Shown here piece by piece: positions 6,205 to 8,968 of a stretch of 8,968 nucleotides of DNA. This DNA comes from Rickettsiales bacterium (GTDB taxonomy: Bacteria; Pseudomonadota; Alphaproteobacteria; Rs-D84). Under the pieces are notes generated by a model. It ran no database searches, was not told the origin of the DNA, and was given only the letters and a program-made list of their open reading frames with translations. Where the stretch lies: NCBI GenBank assembly GCA_031259745.1, contig JAIRLB010000036.1:1-8968 (forward strand). Direction: 5' to 3'. Every line of letters begins with the position of its first letter. Position 1 is the first letter of the stretch. The translations under genes were made by a program, and so were the position numbers.

Positions 6205-6254
6205 GTCATTCCGGGCGAAGCCGCGTGTCATATGCAGCAAGGGAACGGAATGAC
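6205..6254. repeat. Palindromic intergenic repeat (GTCATTCCG type)
   Basis: GTCATTCCG (6205-6213) and CGGAATGAC (6246-6254) are perfect nine-base inverted arms around 32 bases. An inner GGC-GAA-GCC mini-hairpin follows the left arm. Repeats with TGTCATTCC or TGTCATTGC ends are common between genes in Rickettsia and other proteobacteria. The eight-base word TTGTCATT recurs at 6316-6323, at the edge of the structured element. Only one full copy is in the window, so its repeat status rests on resemblance. Confidence 0.55.
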
Positions 6255-6320
6255 GCCCCAAAAGTCTCGCCAATTATAAATAAGTTTAATTAATTTGCAA
6301 TAATAAAATAGGGTCTTGTC

Positions 6321-6535
6321 ATTGCGCAATTAATTTTGCGCTGGTAGTGCACAAATAACACTTGCGCATTTAAAGGCTTGGTTTTGTAGGGACTTGATTT
6401 TCTGTGTGGTAGGCCATGAGCGGTGTAGCCACCCGAAGCGAAACCGCTAATGTCGGTTGAAACCCTTTGGTCTTACGCTATTTTAGGTGCGCAAAATTAA
6501 ATGTGCGAAGACATAATAAAATATGTAAGCGCAAT
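6321..6535. ncRNA. Candidate structured RNA or mobile-element remnant, unrecognised
   Basis: A gene-free element rich in long-range complementarity; strand and family are unknown. Stem A is 6330-6341 with 6489-6500, twelve perfect base pairs. Stem B is 6361-6373 with 6497-6510, thirteen pairs with one bulge and one G-U. A and B share TTAA at 6497-6500 and interleave, so they are either alternatives or a pseudoknot with shortened stems. A local hairpin, GCGCAA (6324-6329) with TTGCGC (6336-6341), competes with stem A. Outer ends ATTGCGC (6321-6327) and GCGCAAT (6529-6535) also pair. The core holds AGCGGT/ACCGCT (6419-6424, 6443-6448) and an alternative AACCG/CGGTT hairpin (6442-6446, 6454-6458). 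I find no motifs of tmRNA, RNase P or SRP RNA and cannot align it to 6S RNA. No clear promoter or terminator fixes its direction. Confidence 0.4.
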
Positions 6536-6582
6536 TGAGTCCAAATATAAGAGTTCAATTAATGGATACATGAATTTTTTTC

Positions 6583-6611
6583 TTGCGTATCAATTTATTA
6601 AAATATATAAT
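6583..6611 (+). promoter_or_regulatory. Promoter of the marR-tolC-adaptor operon
   Basis: TTGCGT (6583-6588), a 17-base spacer and a perfect TATAAT (6606-6611). The predicted start near 6618 gives a leader of about 48 bases to the marR ATG. It is the strongest -10 in the window and lies inside a large inverted repeat. Confidence 0.75.
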
Positions 6612-6638
6612 CATTAAACTTTTTAATAATTGATATGC
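6585..6638. promoter_or_regulatory. Inverted-repeat operator overlapping the marR operon promoter
   Basis: The left arm TATCAATTTATTAAAA (6588-6603) and right arm TTTTAATAATTGATA (6621-6635) are complementary over 15 bases except for one extra T on the left. GC at 6585-6586 and GC at 6637-6638 extend the symmetry beyond one mismatch. The left arm fills the -35/-10 spacer, the -10 lies in the centre, and the right arm covers the start of transcription. This is the placement expected for an operator through which the downstream MarR protein would repress its own operon. Confidence 0.6.
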
Positions 6639-6666
6639 GTATGCTGACCAAAACAAAGGGGGTGTT

Positions 6667-7116
6667 ATGCCGCATAAGGAATTTATTCGCCTGATAGAAG
6701 AGAATATGTATATTCTAGATAGGCTGGGCGATAGGCTCAAGATCAAACATGGCTTGGCTTTCCGCTATTCCCGCCAGCAGCTGGCAACAATTATGCGGCT
6801 GTATATGGGCGGGCCGGCAAAGTTGAAAGACATCGCGCGGCGCGAAGGCATTACAGTGCCGAATTTATGCGCGACTTTCCGCAAGCTGGAAACAGGGGGC
6901 ACGGTAAAACGCAAAATCGATGAAAATGACCGTCGCAACACTTGGTATGCGTTGACGGACCAAGGGAAAGAATTGGCCGATCGCGCATTGGAAAAATTCC
7001 GCGAAGGAATCGAATTCTTTTTTAACAGCTTGGCCCAGGAAGATGAAAAAAAGCTTATATGCGCTTTGCAGGCGATAAATGAAATATTAAATAAAATGGA
7101 GAAAGATAATGCGTAA
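6667..7116 (+). CDS. MarR-family transcriptional regulator, probable operon repressor
   Basis: Dimeric winged helix-turn-helix regulator of 149 residues, the normal size for the family. N- and C-terminal helices (about 3-30 and 105-145) would form the dimer interface. The DNA-binding part runs from about 35 to 100: KLKDIARREGITVPNLCATF contains the helix-turn-helix, with the recognition helix near 63-77, and DENDRRNTWYALTDQG is the MarR wing with its conserved Asp-Arg pair (D88, R89). AAAGGGGG lies four to five bases before the start ATG, a strong ribosome binding site. It is first in an operon with a TolC-like channel (8-base overlap) and an adaptor. The inverted repeat over the promoter suggests autorepression relieved by a small molecule, probably one the pump exports; ligand and target are inferred. 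Confidence 0.9.
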   Translation: MPHKEFIRLIEENMYILDRLGDRLKIKHGLAFRYSRQQLATIMRLYMGGPAKLKDIARREGITVPNLCATFRKLETGGTVKRKIDENDRRNTWYALTDQGKELADRALEKFREGIEFFFNSLAQEDEKKLICALQAINEILNKMEKDNA

Positions 7117-8431
7117 ACTCTTGCCGGTTTTTGCGATGCTTTGCTCTGTGCTGTTTGTGCAGAGTGCTTTTACGATGGATTTGTCATTCGATATGGCCGT
7201 TAATATGATAATGAAGGAATCCCATGACCTGAAAAAAGCACGGGCGAATGTTAGGAAAGCGGAAGCGTCGCTGGATGCTGCGAACGCAAACAGATGGTTC
7301 AAATTGGATGGATCCGTCACCTATATGAATCTAATGGACGTGGAGAGACCTTTTAGTCCCATGGGCGTTGATCTGCCGCCGGCATTGGGCGGAATCATCA
7401 GCAGTGCGTTGGGACAGCAAATCGGCCGTATTGAGTTTCCTGACAATATACTTATGGCCGGCGTGAGTCTTTCCCAGCCGATTTACACTTTCGGCAAAAT
7501 CGGAAACGCTGTTGGTGCGGTCAGAAATGCGATAAAAATATCGGAATTCAGTTTGGATTTGACGCGCCGCGAAGTGCGTTATGCGGCCGCCGACATCTAT
7601 TGGACAGCCAAGATGACTGACGGCTTGGTGGGTATATATCAGAAGTCTTTGAACGATGCTATCGCGGCCAAGAAAAAATTAATATCCGCAGGTCGCGCAA
7701 GTCGTACAAATCTGGTAAAAATTGAATCTGATATCGCAACCAAGGAAATCAATTTATCGGATGCGAGGTTCAATCGTGACACTGCTTATAGAATGTTAAA
7801 GATTTTTGCAGGGATCCAAGCGGATGAAGAGCTGGTGTTGACAGACGATATCCCCTCAAAGTTTGAAGCGATTGCGGCTGATAGATTGAACAATAATCCG
7901 GAATGGGACATTTATGAGCGGCAGATAAAAATGCACGAGGCAAACGCATTGTCAAAACGTGCCGGCAACTATCCGACATTGGCCGCGACCGCATCTTATA
8001 ACTATGTCGCAATGCATGATGACATCAATGTGTTCGGTGGCAGAAAAACGCAGTCCGCATATTGGGGATTGGCGTTGCAGGTTCCCATCTTTGACGGAGG
8101 TCTGAATCGCGCAAACGCCATGACAGAGGCCATGGAAGCAGAAGCCGTGCGCCAGAATCTGGATAAATCCAAAAAGATGAAAACCGAGGAATACAACACC
8201 GTTGTAAAAAAATATGAACATTTGCGAAGCAATTTAACGGCTTGGGAAAATGCCAGGGGTTTGGCGCAGAAAACCTATAACATCTCACGCGATCGTTTTG
8301 AGGCGGGCCAAACGTCTGCTGTTGAGTTGGCCGAGGTCTCGGCTGCTTTGTCAGGGGTGGATATGGCTTTGTTGAATGCCAAGTACAATATACTGATGTC
8401 ATGGGAGTCTATCAGGAAACTAAATGATTAA
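7109..8431 (+). CDS. TolC-like outer membrane efflux protein
   Basis: Outer membrane channel of a tripartite export system, expected to form a trimeric beta-barrel with a periplasmic alpha-helical tunnel. The 440 residues begin with a signal peptide: MRKLLPVF, a hydrophobic core, and a likely cleavage near QSAFTM (about 19-23). The Cys at 12 is not in a lipobox, so it is not a lipoprotein. Two outer membrane efflux protein repeats follow (about 25-210 and 235-435). Family marks are SLSQPIYTFGKIGNAV in repeat one, LALQVPIFDGGLNRANA in repeat two, and RFEAGQTSAVELAEVSAALS near the end. The ATG overlaps the marR stop by eight bases and has GGAG upstream, so translation is probably coupled. The adaptor gene starts 22 bases after its stop. 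The substrate cannot be told from the channel. Confidence 0.93.
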   Translation: MRKLLPVFAMLCSVLFVQSAFTMDLSFDMAVNMIMKESHDLKKARANVRKAEASLDAANANRWFKLDGSVTYMNLMDVERPFSPMGVDLPPALGGIISSALGQQIGRIEFPDNILMAGVSLSQPIYTFGKIGNAVGAVRNAIKISEFSLDLTRREVRYAAADIYWTAKMTDGLVGIYQKSLNDAIAAKKKLISAGRASRTNLVKIESDIATKEINLSDARFNRDTAYRMLKIFAGIQADEELVLTDDIPSKFEAIAADRLNNNPEWDIYERQIKMHEANALSKRAGNYPTLAATASYNYVAMHDDINVFGGRKTQSAYWGLALQVPIFDGGLNRANAMTEAMEAEAVRQNLDKSKKMKTEEYNTVVKKYEHLRSNLTAWENARGLAQKTYNISRDRFEAGQTSAVELAEVSAALSGVDMALLNAKYNILMSWESIRKLND

Positions 8432-8453
8432 ATTAAACAAAAAAGAGATATAA

Positions 8454-8968
8454 ATGAAAAAACTCGTTTACATTTTATGCGCGGCGGCATTGGCCGGCTG
8501 GTTCGTATTCAGATTTGTGGCGATTGCGTCCGAAAATTCCCGCCATGTCTACAATACGGCGCGCATCGCGGCAGACCAAGGTACCCCTGTCCAGATTCTG
8601 GAAGTTGTTAGGAAAACTGACGCTTTGAAAGAACCTCTGTCTGTCAAAAACAATCGCGCATTGGTGTCGGGTGGGCGCTTGGATAAATTCGCCCCGGGCC
8701 AAAAGGTGGGCGATGGCTACATCGTTTCTGTTGCACGTCATGTCGACTTGGATTCGGGAATGCATGTTGTCAGAACCAGTGGCGTAAAAGACGGTCTGAA
8801 TTATGCCAAGGCAGAGAATACAGGATACTTTGTTCCCATTCAGGCAATTAGTAATGACACTGTGATGGTGGTGGTTGACGGGATGGCGCATAAACGCGAT
8901 ATTAAGATTGCAAACAAAGACTCTGAAACAGCCGTTGTTTCCCAAGGGTTGTCTGATGGGGATAAAAT
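8454..8968 (+). CDS. Compact periplasmic adaptor (membrane fusion protein), 3' end cut off
   Basis: Adaptor expected to link an inner-membrane pump to the TolC-like channel. From ATG 8454 (AAGAGA about seven bases upstream) 171 codons run off the window. Residues 5-25 are a hydrophobic signal or anchor. PLSVKNNRALVSGGRLDKFA (61-80) and PGQKVGDGYIVSVARHVDLD (81-100), then SGMHVV, fit a barrel-sandwich half passing directly into a beta-barrel. GYFVPIQAISNDTVMVVVDG (124-143) and the following HKRDIKIA and GLSDGDK match the membrane-proximal domain of RND-type adaptors. That domain normally ends the protein, so full length should be near 180-210 residues, against roughly 350-400 for the family. 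No long coiled-coil helical hairpin, the part that usually docks on TolC, is present. Operon position after tolC supports the role; the pump gene is expected next. Confidence 0.75.
   Translation, partial: MKKLVYILCAAALAGWFVFRFVAIASENSRHVYNTARIAADQGTPVQILEVVRKTDALKEPLSVKNNRALVSGGRLDKFAPGQKVGDGYIVSVARHVDLDSGMHVVRTSGVKDGLNYAKAENTGYFVPIQAISNDTVMVVVDGMAHKRDIKIANKDSETAVVSQGLSDGDK

Larger units (their letters stand above)
6165..6582. other. Gene-free region between tRNA-Gln and the marR promoter
   Basis: This long spacer has no convincing protein gene. It contains a palindromic repeat (6205-6254), an AT-rich stretch (about 6270-6310), a structured element with nested and competing inverted repeats (6321-6535), and a T-run (6575-6581) just before the -35 hexamer of the marR operon. 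Confidence 0.6.

Noticed and set aside
5954..6273. Minus-strand ORFs crossing tRNA-Gln and the palindromic repeat
   Set aside because: They read through a confident tRNA gene and a repeat; translated repeats often give such spurious frames.
6361..6510. Open minus-strand stretch of about 34 codons in the structured element
   Set aside because: It is bounded by stops, lacks a start at its beginning and has no ribosome binding site; the pairing pattern explains the sequence better.
6321..6535. tmRNA, RNase P RNA, SRP RNA or 6S RNA as identity of the structured element
   Set aside because: No tRNA-like arms or tag-coding segment, no RNase P or SRP core motifs, and I could not align it to the conserved 6S features. 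6S remains untested without a covariance search.
7109..7180. Lipoprotein signal on the TolC-like protein
   Set aside because: The Cys at residue 12 is preceded by AML, which does not fit a lipobox; an ordinary signal peptide fits better.
8475..8945. 156-codon minus-strand ORF opposite the adaptor gene
   Set aside because: The plus-strand adaptor has clear family motifs and operon context; the opposite frame has none.

Overview
The window looks like a chromosomal segment from an alphaproteobacterium, probably an uncultured, host-associated lineage with some genome decay. The evidence is indirect. GyrA has an acidic insert late in its C-terminal domain that is common in Alphaproteobacteria. 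The MerR regulator is of the alphaproteobacterial type usually found near ihfA. The visible end of ValRS lacks the coiled-coil arm of most bacterial enzymes, as I recall for the Rickettsia form. Intergenic DNA is AT-rich and holds a palindromic repeat and a gene remnant. All reading frames fit the standard bacterial code.

Left part (1-2610). The 3' end of valS is followed 10 bases later by a plant FAT-like acyl-ACP thioesterase, then a good intrinsic terminator. Facing it on the minus strand is a chimeric pseudogene: a Nudix hydrolase N-terminus joined to the C-terminal part of an alpha/beta hydrolase, with the catalytic His changed and an in-frame stop. Next on the minus strand come rpmH (ribosomal protein L34) and, upstream of it, a 41-residue single-membrane-segment ORF behind a clear sigma-70-like promoter. 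Both were found by direct translation because they are short. No rnpA follows rpmH.

Middle (2549-6164). gyrA is complete, with catalytic Tyr, GyrA box and unmutated quinolone-determining residues. A 132-base gap separates it from a MerR-family regulator. Convergent with merR are two minus-strand tRNA genes, tRNA-Glu(CUC) with its own near-consensus promoter, and tRNA-Gln(UUG).

Right part (6165-8968). About 500 bases carry no gene. They hold a 50-base palindromic repeat and a roughly 215-base element with several long-range complementary segments, including two stems that compete for the same bases. I could not match it to a known RNA family; it is the best candidate here for something undescribed. 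A strong promoter inside a 54-base inverted repeat follows. It drives an apparent efflux operon: a MarR-family repressor, a TolC-like outer membrane channel overlapping it by 8 bases, and a periplasmic adaptor cut by the window end. The adaptor is unusually compact and seems to lack the alpha-helical hairpin. The likely logic is an autorepressed, ligand-induced export system, with the inner-membrane pump expected just past the window.
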